Of a DNA stretch of 49,763 bases, positions 36,683-45,564 are shown in pieces. Below the pieces are notes generated by a model. It made no database searches and was not told the DNA's origin. It worked only from the letters and a program-made list of their open reading frames with translations. The stretch is from the NCBI GenBank assembly GCA_902761605.1, contig CACWLC010000013.1:1-49763 (forward strand), in the 5' to 3' direction. This DNA is from an uncultured Prevotellaceae bacterium (GTDB lineage: Bacteria; Bacteroidota; Bacteroidia; Bacteroidales; Bacteroidaceae). How positions within the stretch are numbered: position 1 is the stretch's first letter; each line of letters begins with the position of its first letter. The position numbers and the translations under genes are program-made.

Positions 36683-37926
36683 TGAAGTTTGAAGAAACAT
36701 ATTTGAATGATAACATTCTCGATGCGCTATACGATATGCACTTCGATGAGATGACGCCCATACAAGAGCGTTGTATCCCTGAGATTCTCGACGGATACGA
36801 TGTCCTGGGCGTGGCTCAGACGGGTACCGGCAAGACGGCCGCCTATCTGTTGCCCATCCTCTCGCAACTCGACGATGGCGACTATCCCAAGGATGCTATC
36901 AACTGCATAATAATGTCACCCACACGCGAACTTGCCCAGCAGATAGACCAGGCGATGCAAGGGTTCGGCTATTACCTCTACGACGTATCGTCTGTTGCCG
37001 TCTATGGAGGAAATGATGGCGGGCGTTACGAACAGGAGCTGAAGGGTATGAGATTAGGCGCTGATGTATTGATAGCTACTCCAGGCCGTTTGCTCAGTCA
37101 TCTGAAAGTGGGTAATCTTGATTTGTCGAGATGCTCATTTTTTGTTCTTGACGAGGCCGATCGTATGCTCGACATGGGCTTCATCGACGACATAATGAAG
37201 ATTGTCACCCAGCTGCCTAAGTCGTGCCAGAGGATTATGTTCTCTGCCACCATGCCTCCCAAGATCCGTGAACTTGCTGTAGCACTGCTCAATGACCCCG
37301 TAGAGGTGAAGATAGCCGTTAGCCGTCCTGCAGATAAGATCAGGCAGAGTGCCTACGTTTGCTACGAGCCTCAGAAGCTTAAGATAATCGAGCATCTCTT
37401 CAAGTCGGGCGACCTTCAGCGTGTCATCATTTTCTCTGGTAAGAAGGAAAAGGTGAAGGATGTAGCCCGTCAGCTTCGCAAGATGAATATCAATTGCGGA
37501 CAGATGCATAGCGACCTCACCCAGCAGGAGCGCGACGAGGTGATGTTCAAGTTCAAGTCGGGCAAGACGGATGTCCTTGTGGCTACCGACATCGTGGCCC
37601 GTGGCATCGACATCGATGATATCCGCATCGTGATCAACTACGATGTGCCTCATGATGCAGAGGATTATGTTCATCGTATAGGTCGTACGGCCCGTGCCGA
37701 CAGAGACGGAGTGGCTATAACATTCATCAGCGATACCGACATGTACAGTTTCCAGTCGATAGAGCATTTCCTTGGTAAGGAAGTAGACAAGACTCCCCTA
37801 CCCGACGGCATCGGCGAAGGTCCTGAATATGTGAAGCGCCAGAAGCATAAGAACAACACCCGACGCAATGGCCGCTGGCACAGCAAAGGCAATGGCAAAA
37901 GAAGAAATAATAAACAAAATAAATAA
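36682..37926 (+). CDS. DEAD-box RNA helicase
   Basis: A 414-residue ATP-dependent RNA helicase. Motifs in order: Q motif MTPIQERCIP, AQTGTGKTAA (Walker A), PTRELAQQI, TPGRLLSH, VLDEADRMLDMGF, FSATMP, VATDIVARGIDIDD and HRIGRTARAD. A short basic tail (RRNGRWHSKGNGKRRNNKQNK) may bind RNA. It fits the RhlE-like group. The ATG at 36682 overlaps the LptG-like stop (TGATG). Confidence 0.93.
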   Translation: MKFEETYLNDNILDALYDMHFDEMTPIQERCIPEILDGYDVLGVAQTGTGKTAAYLLPILSQLDDGDYPKDAINCIIMSPTRELAQQIDQAMQGFGYYLYDVSSVAVYGGNDGGRYEQELKGMRLGADVLIATPGRLLSHLKVGNLDLSRCSFFVLDEADRMLDMGFIDDIMKIVTQLPKSCQRIMFSATMPPKIRELAVALLNDPVEVKIAVSRPADKIRQSAYVCYEPQKLKIIEHLFKSGDLQRVIIFSGKKEKVKDVARQLRKMNINCGQMHSDLTQQERDEVMFKFKSGKTDVLVATDIVARGIDIDDIRIVINYDVPHDAEDYVHRIGRTARADRDGVAITFISDTDMYSFQSIEHFLGKEVDKTPLPDGIGEGPEYVKRQKHKNNTRRNGRWHSKGNGKRRNNKQNK

Positions 37927-37949
37927 ATCATATACAACTCAAAAACGAT

Positions 37950-40900
37950 ATGAAGAAAGAACTAAAAAAAGTATTGGTACTCGGATCGGGTGCCTTGAAG
38001 ATTGGACAGGCAGGTGAGTTTGATTACTCTGGTTCGCAGGCTCTGAAGGCCCTTCGTGAAGAAGGCATCAAGAGTGTGCTTGTAAACCCAAACATCGCAA
38101 CCATCCAGACATCGGAGGGTATTGCAGACAAAGTGTATTTCCAGCCGGTAAATACCCACTTTGTTACTGAGATCATCAAGAAAGAGCGTCCTGATGGTAT
38201 CCTTCTCGCTTTCGGTGGTCAGACAGCACTTAACTGTGGTACAGAGCTCTATCTCAACGGCACTCTCAAGGAGTATGGCGTAGAGGTGCTCGGCACAAGT
38301 GTTGAGGCTATCATGAACACAGAAGACCGCGACCTCTTCGTAAAGAAACTTGCTGAGGTAGATCTCAAGGTTCCTGTGTCTCACGCCGTTGAGTCGATGG
38401 AAGATGCTCTGAAGGCAGCTCACGAAATCGGATTCCCTATCATGATCCGTTCTGCTTACGCCCTAGGAGGTCTCGGCTCTGGTATCTGTCCTGACGAGAA
38501 GAAGTTCATTGAGCTGGCAGAGTCAGCATTCACCTTCGCTCCTCAGATCCTTGTTGAGGAGAGCCTGAAGGGATGGAAGGAGATTGAGTTCGAGTGCATC
38601 CGTGATGCCAACGACCGCTGCTTCACTGTAGCCTCAATGGAGAACTTCGACCCACTCGGCATCCATACTGGTGAGTCAATCGTTGTGGCTCCTACATGTT
38701 CACTGAAGGAAGAGCAGGTTAAGATGTTGCAGGATATCACCATCAAGTGTGTCAAGCACCTCGGCATCGTGGGTGAGTGTAACATCCAGTTCGCCTTCAA
38801 CGCAGAGACCAACGACTACCGTATCATCGAGATCAATGCTCGTCTGAGCCGCAGTTCTGCTCTTGCTTCAAAGGCCACAGGTTATCCTCTCGCCTTCGTA
38901 GCAGCAAAGATTGCTCTTGGCTACACTCTCGACCAGATTGGTGAGATGGGTACCACCTCATCAGCCTACGTAGCTCCAAGCCTCGACTATATGATCTGTA
39001 AGATTCCTCGTTGGGACCTCACCAAGTTCGCTGGCGTAAGCCGTCAGATCGGTTCTTCGATGAAGTCTGTAGGTGAGATCATGAGCATTGGCCGCAGCTT
39101 CGAGGAGATGATTCAGAAGGGTCTTCGCATGATTGGTCAGGGCATGCACGGATTTGTGGGCAACGACCATGTTAAGTTCGACAATCTCGATGAGGAGCTT
39201 GCTAATCCTACCGATCTCCGTATCTTCGCCGTTGCCCAGGCTCTCGAAGAAGGTTACACCGTAGCCCGTATCGAGGAACTGACCAAGATTGATGTATGGT
39301 TCCTTGAGCGTCTGAAGCATATCGTTGATCTGAAGCATGAGTTGATGAAGTATAATAAGCTGGATGAGCTCTCTGACGAGCTTCTGCTTGAGGTTAAGCG
39401 TTGCGGATTCAGCGACTTCCAGATTGCCCGCTTCGTACTGAAGCCACAGGGCAGCAACATGGAGAAGGAGAACCTTGAGGTTCGTAAGTATCGTAAGCTG
39501 CATGGCGTCATGCCTTCTGTAAAGCGTATACCTACCGTTGCCTCTGAGCATCCTGAGCTCACCAACTACCTCTACTTCACATACACCCACACTCCTGCCT
39601 TCGGCAATCCTCAGGGTGAGAATTATGTAGCCGCTCACGACATCAACTATTACAATAACGAGAAGTCTGTAGTAGTCTTAGGTTCAGGAGCTTACCGCAT
39701 CGGTTCTTCTGTAGAGTTCGACTGGTGTTCTGTTAACGCCATCAACACAGCCCGTAAGCTTGGCTATAAGTCAATCATGATCAACTACAACCCCGAGACA
39801 GTGTCTACCGACTACGATATGTGCGACCGTCTCTACTTCGACGAGCTCTCACTGGAGCGTGTTCTCGATGTCATCGACCTTGAGTCACCTCGCGGAGTCA
39901 TCGTTTCCGTAGGTGGTCAGATTCCTAACAACCTCGCAATGAAGCTCTATCGTCAGGGTGTACCTGTACTTGGTACATCTCCAGTGAATATCGACCGTGC
40001 TGAGAATCGTGATAAGTTCTCTGCTATGCTCGACAAGCTTGGTATCGACCAGCCAGCATGGCGTGCGCTCACAAGCTTCGACGATGTCAAGGAGTTTGTT
40101 GATAAGGTTGGCTACCCTGTTCTCGTACGTCCTTCTTACGTGCTCTCAGGAGCTGCGATGAACGTATGTTACGATGAGGAGGAGCTGCACCGCTTCCTGA
40201 ACATGGCTACTGAGGTGAGCAAGGAGTTCCCTGTAGTTGTTTCTAAGTTCATGACAGAGACCAAGGAGATAGAGTTCGACGCTGTAGCCGATAAGGGTGA
40301 GGTTGTTGAGTACGCCATCTCTGAGCACGTAGAGTATGCCGGTGTTCACTCTGGTGATGCCACAATGGTATTCCCAGCACAGCACATCTACTTCTCTACC
40401 ATCCGTCAGATCAAGAAGATTGCTTATAAGATTGCTGCTGAGCTCAACATCTCTGGTCCGTTCAACATCCAGTTCCTGGCAAAGAACCGCGAGGTGAAGG
40501 TTATCGAGTGTAACCTGCGCGCATCTCGTTCGTTCCCATTCGTATCAAAGATTCTGAAGCGTAACTTCATCGAGACAGCCACTAAGATCATGCTCGACGC
40601 TCCTTATCAGAAGCCTGAGAAGAGCGAGTTCGACATCGACCGCATCGGTGTCAAGGCTTCTCAGTTCTCATTCGCACGTCTGCAGAACGCTGACCCAGTG
40701 CTTGGTGTAGACATGAGCTCTACCGGTGAGGTAGGATGTCTTGGCGACGACCTCAACGAGGCCCTGCTCAACTCACTCATCGCCACTGGCTACACTATTC
40801 CAAAGGATGCAGTGCTCATCTCTTCTGGTGGTGCCAAGGGTAAGGTTAGCCTGCTCGAGCCTGCACAGCAGCTGGCAAAGAAGGGTTACACCATCTACGC

Positions 40901-41210
40901 TACTGGCGGTACAGCTAAGTTCTTCAACGACAACGGTGTGAAGGCTATCTCAGTGGCTTGGCCTGATGAGGATGGCGATAACAACGTGATGGATCTCATC
41001 TCTCAGCATAAGGTTGGCTTGGTAATCAACGTGCCAAAGAACCACACCTCTCGTGAGCTGACCAATGGTTACAAGATCCGTCGTGGTGCTATCGACCACA
41101 ACATTCCTCTGATGACCAACGTCCGCCTTGCAAAGGCCTTCATCGAGGCCTTCACCGCAATGTCGCTCGACGATGTGAAGATCAAGTCTTGGCAGGAATA
41201 CAACAACTAG
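37950..41210 (+). CDS. carB: Carbamoyl-phosphate synthase large subunit
   Basis: A 1086-residue enzyme that forms carbamoyl phosphate for pyrimidines and arginine. Two tandem ATP-grasp halves are visible (VLGSGALKIGQAGEFDYSGS at the start, VLGSGAYRIGSSVEFDWCSV near 575), then an MGS-like allosteric domain from about 950 (ISSGGAKGKVSLLEPAQQLAKKGYTIYATGGT). Length is normal. No small subunit gene (carA) is adjacent. It is 23 bases after the helicase gene. Confidence 0.96.
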   Translation: MKKELKKVLVLGSGALKIGQAGEFDYSGSQALKALREEGIKSVLVNPNIATIQTSEGIADKVYFQPVNTHFVTEIIKKERPDGILLAFGGQTALNCGTELYLNGTLKEYGVEVLGTSVEAIMNTEDRDLFVKKLAEVDLKVPVSHAVESMEDALKAAHEIGFPIMIRSAYALGGLGSGICPDEKKFIELAESAFTFAPQILVEESLKGWKEIEFECIRDANDRCFTVASMENFDPLGIHTGESIVVAPTCSLKEEQVKMLQDITIKCVKHLGIVGECNIQFAFNAETNDYRIIEINARLSRSSALASKATGYPLAFVAAKIALGYTLDQIGEMGTTSSAYVAPSLDYMICKIPRWDLTKFAGVSRQIGSSMKSVGEIMSIGRSFEEMIQKGLRMIGQGMHGFVGNDHVKFDNLDEELANPTDLRIFAVAQALEEGYTVARIEELTKIDVWFLERLKHIVDLKHELMKYNKLDELSDELLLEVKRCGFSDFQIARFVLKPQGSNMEKENLEVRKYRKLHGVMPSVKRIPTVASEHPELTNYLYFTYTHTPAFGNPQGENYVAAHDINYYNNEKSVVVLGSGAYRIGSSVEFDWCSVNAINTARKLGYKSIMINYNPETVSTDYDMCDRLYFDELSLERVLDVIDLESPRGVIVSVGGQIPNNLAMKLYRQGVPVLGTSPVNIDRAENRDKFSAMLDKLGIDQPAWRALTSFDDVKEFVDKVGYPVLVRPSYVLSGAAMNVCYDEEELHRFLNMATEVSKEFPVVVSKFMTETKEIEFDAVADKGEVVEYAISEHVEYAGVHSGDATMVFPAQHIYFSTIRQIKKIAYKIAAELNISGPFNIQFLAKNREVKVIECNLRASRSFPFVSKILKRNFIETATKIMLDAPYQKPEKSEFDIDRIGVKASQFSFARLQNADPVLGVDMSSTGEVGCLGDDLNEALLNSLIATGYTIPKDAVLISSGGAKGKVSLLEPAQQLAKKGYTIYATGGTAKFFNDNGVKAISVAWPDEDGDNNVMDLISQHKVGLVINVPKNHTSRELTNGYKIRRGAIDHNIPLMTNVRLAKAFIEAFTAMSLDDVKIKSWQEYNN

Positions 41211-41240
41211 AATTCTCTAGTCAGTCCTAGGATTTCCTAG
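41207..41240. repeat. Four CTAG sites at exact 10-bp spacing
   Basis: CTAG occurs at 41207, 41217, 41227 and 41237, starting in the carB stop codon and ending 8 bases before the yigZ ATG. The first two form ACTAG-6-CTAGT, and the third is within the palindrome TCCTAGGA. The 10-bp period puts every site on about the same DNA face. Confidence 0.85.
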
Positions 41241-41247
41241 AATAGTC

Positions 41248-41832
41248 ATGACCGACGAATATCGTACACTTAAGCGCGATGGCGAGGGCTACTACACCGA
41301 AAAGCGTAGCAAGTTCCTCGCCTTCGCTCATCATGTAGAAACCATCGAGGAGATTAAAGACCTCCTTGCCGGATATCGTAAGAAGTATTACGATGCCCGT
41401 CACGTCTGCTATGCCTATATGCTTGGTCCTGAGCGAACAGAATTCCGTGCCAACGACGATGGCGAGCCCTCATCTACTGCTGGCAAGCCCATCCTCGGAC
41501 AGATCAACTCCAATGAACTCACGGATATCCTTATCGTAGTGGTTCGCTATTACGGCGGAGTGAATCTCGGCACCAGCGGACTCATCGTGGCCTATCGTGA
41601 GGCTGCCTCCGATGCCATCGCACATTCTGAGATAGAGACGCGCCAGGTGGAAGAGATCATCACCTACACCTTCGCCTACCCTATGATGAACGATGTGATG
41701 CGCGTTGTAAAGGAGATGAATCCGCGTATCGTCTCTCAGACTTACGACAACACTTGCGAGATAAAACTAAGCATAAGGAAATCCGAAGCCGAGCAACTTC
41801 GTAATAAGTTGGCGAAAATTTCTTTCCAATAA
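41248..41832 (+). CDS. YigZ/IMPACT family protein
   Basis: A 194-residue protein with the UPF0029/IMPACT fold: KSKFLAFAHHVETIEE-type start, DARHVCYAYMLG, then RANDDGEPSSTAGKPILGQI and VVRYYGGVNLGTSGLIVAYREAA. A C-terminal ferredoxin-like domain follows. Members are thought to act on translation or nucleotides; the role is not settled. It ends the lon-to-yigZ run. Confidence 0.9.
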   Translation: MTDEYRTLKRDGEGYYTEKRSKFLAFAHHVETIEEIKDLLAGYRKKYYDARHVCYAYMLGPERTEFRANDDGEPSSTAGKPILGQINSNELTDILIVVVRYYGGVNLGTSGLIVAYREAASDAIAHSEIETRQVEEIITYTFAYPMMNDVMRVVKEMNPRIVSQTYDNTCEIKLSIRKSEAEQLRNKLAKISFQ

Positions 41833-41833
41833 A

Positions 41834-41865
41834 TTTGGTGGTATCGGCTTTTTGTGCTACCTTTG
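41834..41865 (+). promoter_or_regulatory. Promoter for tRNA-Ser
   Basis: TTTG (41834-41837) and TACCTTTG (41858-41865) are exactly 20 bases apart. The mature tRNA starts 11 bases later. Confidence 0.85.
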
Positions 41866-41876
41866 CACCCACAAAA

Positions 41877-41964
41877 GGAAAGTTGGCAGAGTGACCGAAT
41901 GCGCTGGACTCGAAATCCGGTATACCCTTTCCGGGTATCGGGGGTTTGAATCCCTCACTTTCCG
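41877..41964 (+). tRNA. tRNA-Ser (anticodon CGA)
   Basis: An 88-nt class II tRNA. Acceptor arms GGAAAGT and ACTTTCC pair perfectly, with discriminator G and no encoded CCA. The anticodon stem CTGGA/TCCGG encloses loop CTCGAAA, giving anticodon CGA for UCG codons. A long variable arm (TACCC-GGGTA) identifies it as serine. A strong promoter precedes and a perfect terminator follows. The accessory region starts directly to its right. tRNA 3' ends are common integration sites; no second copy of the 3' end was found in the window. Confidence 0.95.
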
Positions 41965-41976
41965 CAAATAGCAAGC

Positions 41977-42003
41977 AAAAGGGAACCATCGCGGTTCCCT
42001 TTT
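41977..42003. terminator. Terminator shared by tRNA-Ser and the M15A peptidase gene
   Basis: AAAAGGGAACC and GGTTCCCTTTT form a perfect 11-bp stem with loop ATCGC, with T or A runs at both ends. It ends 1 base before the peptidase stop codon on the other strand. Confidence 0.9.
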
Positions 42004-42004
42004 A

Positions 42005-42460
42005 CTATTTTACATCGAAGACTATCTTCCTGCGATTACCTTTCGGACGCACCGCGAAATGCACCCATACCGTCGAGCCTCGCACTTCGACGATCAGCTC
42101 ATCAAAGTCTTCTTTCGAATCATCTGCGATATCAAGCAGGATAACTGCATAGCGTAATGCCTGCTCCTTACCTAAGCACCTGATATCCGCCGCGCAGCCT
42201 ACAAGATGATTCGAGGTCGAAGATCCTCCAGCCTTCTTATTCACCTCCCAAGAGCGATAGGCAGAGTTGATAATGATTGGATCATTCCCCTCACCATACC
42301 TCTTGTTCCACTCTTCACGAAGCATCTCCAGCCAACCACATAACCTCTTAAGATTCTCGATGGCCACCTGACTCGGGATATTCCCGTCTTTCGTTTTATG
42401 ACTCGTTTTACAAAGCTCAGCGAGCGTAAAGTGCACGCTGAGTCTAAATTCACTATTCAT
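42005..42460 (-). CDS. Peptidase M15A, endolysin-like D-Ala-D-Ala carboxypeptidase
   Basis: A 151-residue zinc peptidase domain. Zinc-site motifs are visible: INSAYRSWEVNKKAGGSSTSNHLVGCAADI (His and Asp) and WVHFAV (His). M15A domains cut peptide cross-links of peptidoglycan and occur as phage endolysins. There is no signal peptide, which fits a phage-type lysin needing another export route. The start codon lies inside a GAATAGT repeat. It is the last gene of the five-gene minus-strand unit with the primase-helicase. Confidence 0.85.
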   Translation of the reverse strand: MNSEFRLSVHFTLAELCKTSHKTKDGNIPSQVAIENLKRLCGWLEMLREEWNKRYGEGNDPIIINSAYRSWEVNKKAGGSSTSNHLVGCAADIRCLGKEQALRYAVILLDIADDSKEDFDELIVEVRGSTVWVHFAVRPKGNRRKIVFDVK

Positions 42461-42476
42461 TATTCACTATTCACTT
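42449..42476. repeat. ATTCACT short repeat around the M15A start
   Basis: The sequence TTCACTATTCATTATTCACT continues with a further ATTCACT unit. The minus-strand start ATGAATAGTGAA lies within it. It may have expanded by slippage; no function is clear. Confidence 0.6.
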
Positions 42477-44883
42477 AAACCATAATGTCCTTAATAATCT
42501 TCTTATACTTTCCTTGTTTTAATCTTTCCACGAAGCCATGAATCACCCAACGTTGACACTGCTTTCTGGCAGCATCTATTTCTATGTTAAGAGTTGTCAT
42601 TACCTCTTTAGCAGTAAAGGTTTCCGGCAATACGCGATATGCATCGGTATATTTGGTATTCCTTCTGCGAGGTACATACTCCCTTGCTGCATTCTCCCAT
42701 GAATCCAGTAGCATCTGACCAAAGAAATGGTCCTGGAAATAGATAACCGCATCATATATAAGCGTCGCGAATTTCAGGTCGTCGTCGTTAATATCCAACT
42801 TCCTGGTCTTCTTAAACGCATCATACTGACGAGCCACTATCCTCGGAATGGTGAGCCATGTGGCATAGAACACAGCGCGTTTGCGCAAGTAATCAAGCAC
42901 ATGATCGTCAGCTGCCTCAGCCTCCTGGGCAGAGAGGTCGCAGAGGTCATACACATGGTCTGTCAATCGCTCTATTGGCAACTCACCATGCAACTCCTCA
43001 AGCTTGAATCCCCACAGCTTCATGGCCTCATTGGCCTGGATATCCATCACCTTTTTCTTCACCATCTGATAGCGCGCAGTCTTCATCGGGAAGATAGCCA
43101 CACGTGAACACAAGCCATCGTTAATATTCCGAAGCGTGAACTTCTTGTATAAACTGATCTGCGTTCCTGTGGTCACGCTGTTCCAAAACACGGGCAGGAT
43201 ATCATTTATCGAGTCGTTGTTAGCATAATCCACACCTGAGAGCTCATTGTGGAATGCCTTCAACTCCAAATCATGCTTACCTATCCATGCTCCACCTGAC
43301 TGTGCTGATATGCTACTGTCCAACTCCGAATCAAACATATACAGGTGCAGATTCATCTGCTCTCCCTCCACTATCTCCTTCGCCCTTTTCAGACGACGGA
43401 AAAAGATATTGTTCGAAGTCTTCGTGGGCAGATATCGGATCATGCCCTCAGGCTCCACCAATGCGTCCTGTTTCTGCGCTTTCGATGATGTCCCTCTCTT
43501 CTTCTGTTCCTGCTTATAGCGGGTCTCTGCAGCGCGTACCTCCTCATCCTGTGCCCTCATGGCGCACATTATCTGGTCGTCGAGCTCCTTGGCGAAACTC
43601 TTTCCAGATGCAGGCTCTCCGATGATAAGCACCTGAGGATTCATCCTCTGCCTGGCCCCGTTGAAGTGATAATACCAGCAGCGCGTCATCAGCGTGCAGT
43701 ACATCGCTCCCGCAGCAAACACCGCCCCCAGCCAGTTGTGCCGCTCTACGGCTCTACAGGCGTCACTATAAGGGGGGCTAAGGAGAGGTTCCAGGCGCTC
43801 TGCGAACAGCTCGTACGGGATTTCAGACTTTGCCACAGCTCCTCCATCTGTCGGGCTGTCGCCGGATGATACACCAGCACTTTCAAGCACCTCTTGCAGC
43901 CTCTTTGGGATGTCGCGGTAGAGTCGCCTATCACAAGCCGTATCAGCAACGCCCCTGACTTCCTCTTCTCCCCGTTCGCGGATGATGTCCTGCACAAATC
44001 GACACAGCTTAAGCACGCAAACGATGTTCTCAGGACGGTTGTCTGTGATATACCTAAGGTCGAGAGCCATTTGCAGCATCGTTCTGTGACGATCTCCGGG
44101 TACTGGCGCGCCCCCTTGCGAGGCCTGCCACGCTTCGCAGATGTCTCTGTACTTAACTCCGTGGTAACAATATTCTCCTTCTTCATTCTTCTCTAATGTA
44201 ATTTTTTCCTCAGTGTCACTCGGGGCATCACTCGGGGACTCGTCACATGGGGACTGGCTCCTCTGTGCGCAGCCTCCATTCTTCGTCTTGCCCTGTGAAC
44301 GACCGTCTCGGTATAGAGCATCAAATCTCTCACCATACTCCTTGTTCTCATACGTAAACAGTTCCTTGTCGATAAATAAGATGTCCTCTTCCTTGCAGAT
44401 AAAACTCATCCTACTGGCGTCCTTGCATGCCTCGTCAACCTCCACTCCCAGCACCTTCGCCATCGCGTGCTGATTGTCGATGAGGTTATACTCCACATTG
44501 GCCTTGAAGACCACCTTCAGACCCTTGCCCGAAGGGGTGATATACACCAGCTCGATGCCTAATGCCGTCAGATCATGAACCTTTAACCATGAATCATAAA
44601 CCGCATGCGGGTCTTCCACATGATCGATGTCCATCACCACCAGTCCTGTCAGCCTTGTGGCAGCCTGCTTGCGCCAGCGACCAACCTTGCCGTTCTTGGA
44701 TTCCGTCTCGTCGAAAGTCGCCTGGAAGATAAACGCAGGCAGTCCGCGTTTCAGCTTCTGGTCTCCTGTCTCCCTGAACTTGTCTATCGTCTCTTTCCAC
44801 TGCGTGCCCCTGACGAGCGCATAGAACTGCGCTTCGTCAACGGGCAGCGTAGGCCTGAAGAAACTTCCCTGATAACAAAACAT
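42475..44883 (-). CDS. VirE_N/DUF3987 primase-helicase-like protein
   Basis: An 802-residue protein. Residues about 20-190 match the VirE_N (BT4734-like) domain, which belongs to the archaeo-eukaryotic primase fold group: MDIDHV supplies the acidic pair, followed by YITPSGKGLKVVF and DEACKDASRMSFIC. A linker holds a PriCT-like or helical region (EAWQASQGG to about 330). The second half is DUF3987, a P-loop domain with Walker A GEPASGKS and Walker B LYMFDSELD. Such proteins occur in mobile elements of Bacteroidetes and next to capsule loci and are probably replication proteins (inference). It is cotranscribed with the small genes upstream and the M15A peptidase downstream. Confidence 0.85.
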   Translation of the reverse strand: MFCYQGSFFRPTLPVDEAQFYALVRGTQWKETIDKFRETGDQKLKRGLPAFIFQATFDETESKNGKVGRWRKQAATRLTGLVVMDIDHVEDPHAVYDSWLKVHDLTALGIELVYITPSGKGLKVVFKANVEYNLIDNQHAMAKVLGVEVDEACKDASRMSFICKEEDILFIDKELFTYENKEYGERFDALYRDGRSQGKTKNGGCAQRSQSPCDESPSDAPSDTEEKITLEKNEEGEYCYHGVKYRDICEAWQASQGGAPVPGDRHRTMLQMALDLRYITDNRPENIVCVLKLCRFVQDIIRERGEEEVRGVADTACDRRLYRDIPKRLQEVLESAGVSSGDSPTDGGAVAKSEIPYELFAERLEPLLSPPYSDACRAVERHNWLGAVFAAGAMYCTLMTRCWYYHFNGARQRMNPQVLIIGEPASGKSFAKELDDQIMCAMRAQDEEVRAAETRYKQEQKKRGTSSKAQKQDALVEPEGMIRYLPTKTSNNIFFRRLKRAKEIVEGEQMNLHLYMFDSELDSSISAQSGGAWIGKHDLELKAFHNELSGVDYANNDSINDILPVFWNSVTTGTQISLYKKFTLRNINDGLCSRVAIFPMKTARYQMVKKKVMDIQANEAMKLWGFKLEELHGELPIERLTDHVYDLCDLSAQEAEAADDHVLDYLRKRAVFYATWLTIPRIVARQYDAFKKTRKLDINDDDLKFATLIYDAVIYFQDHFFGQMLLDSWENAAREYVPRRRNTKYTDAYRVLPETFTAKEVMTTLNIEIDAARKQCQRWVIHGFVERLKQGKYKKIIKDIMV

Positions 44884-44889
44884 AGGCTA

Positions 44890-45216
44890 TCAACAGAACT
44901 CCAGCAATTCCATCTCGTGCTTTATCAGCGCCACCTTGGCCTCCTCATGGTCCTGATCCATGTATTCCAACACATTCTCAATCCCATAGACCTTCGGCAC
45001 ACTGGTAAACACCTTCAGGTTCTCTTCCGACTCCTTCACCCAGCCCCATGGGAGCTTCTTGATGAGTCTGTCTTTAGGTCGATTTCTCTTTTGGCGGTTG
45101 AAGGCATTAAAGTCCTTCCTGCCTGTCAACCTGTCAATACCGATTGTTCCTTCTACTCTCTTGCCCGTTAGCATTCGGGCCCATGTCTCTTCGCTAATCT
45201 CTACTTTGATAATCAT
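44890..45216 (-). CDS. Small basic protein of unknown function
   Basis: A 108-residue protein starting MIIKVEISEETWARML. The first half is basic (RKDFNAFNRQKRNRPKDRLIKKLPWGWVKES), the last third an acidic helix. No family is recognised. Its ATG overlaps the stop of the next gene upstream (ATGA at 45213-45216), and the primase gene starts 6 bases after its stop, so it is one cistron of the primase unit. DNA-binding is plausible from charge only. Confidence 0.7.
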   Translation of the reverse strand: MIIKVEISEETWARMLTGKRVEGTIGIDRLTGRKDFNAFNRQKRNRPKDRLIKKLPWGWVKESEENLKVFTSVPKVYGIENVLEYMDQDHEEAKVALIKHEMELLEFC

Positions 45217-45509
45217 TGTTTTTTAGTTCTTAAATGCGGCTTGCGGTGTCTGCCCGCATGCCAGTTCCATCTTTTCTCTGTAGCTGCCTTGATGAATGCC
45301 TCCTGCTCTTCCTTGTTACCATAAGCCAGCATGTTCAGCAGCTTTCTCATTCGTCCTTTCGACACATTCGACTTACAGCCCAGTGCCACTCTGAAGGCTA
45401 CAGCCTCCGCCAACTGCTGCTCGTCCTCGAGCAGCCAACCCTTCTCACCAATCTCCAGAGCATACCCATGCTCTACCGTTGTTACTTTAAATTCTCTAAC
45501 TTTCTTCAT
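45213..45509 (-). CDS. Small basic protein of unknown function
   Basis: A 98-residue protein starting MKKVREFKVTTVEHGYALE. A short beta-rich start is followed by helical sequence (QLAEAVAFRVALG, then KGRMRKLLNMLAYGNKEEQEAFIKAA) and a very basic tail with His and Arg (WHAGRHRKPHLRTKKQ). No family is recognised. The tail suits nucleic-acid contact. It is coupled by ATGA to the 108-residue gene. The 55 bases upstream are almost only A and T. Confidence 0.7.
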   Translation of the reverse strand: MKKVREFKVTTVEHGYALEIGEKGWLLEDEQQLAEAVAFRVALGCKSNVSKGRMRKLLNMLAYGNKEEQEAFIKAATEKRWNWHAGRHRKPHLRTKKQ

Positions 45510-45564
45510 AATTCTTTAATTTTTTGATTTGTAAATTTTTTATTTTTTATTTATTATTTTTTAT

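Noticed and set aside
42727-44473. Plus-strand ORFs within the primase-helicase gene
   Set aside because: Low-complexity, Ser/Pro-rich products typical of reverse-strand reading; the minus-strand gene has clear domains.
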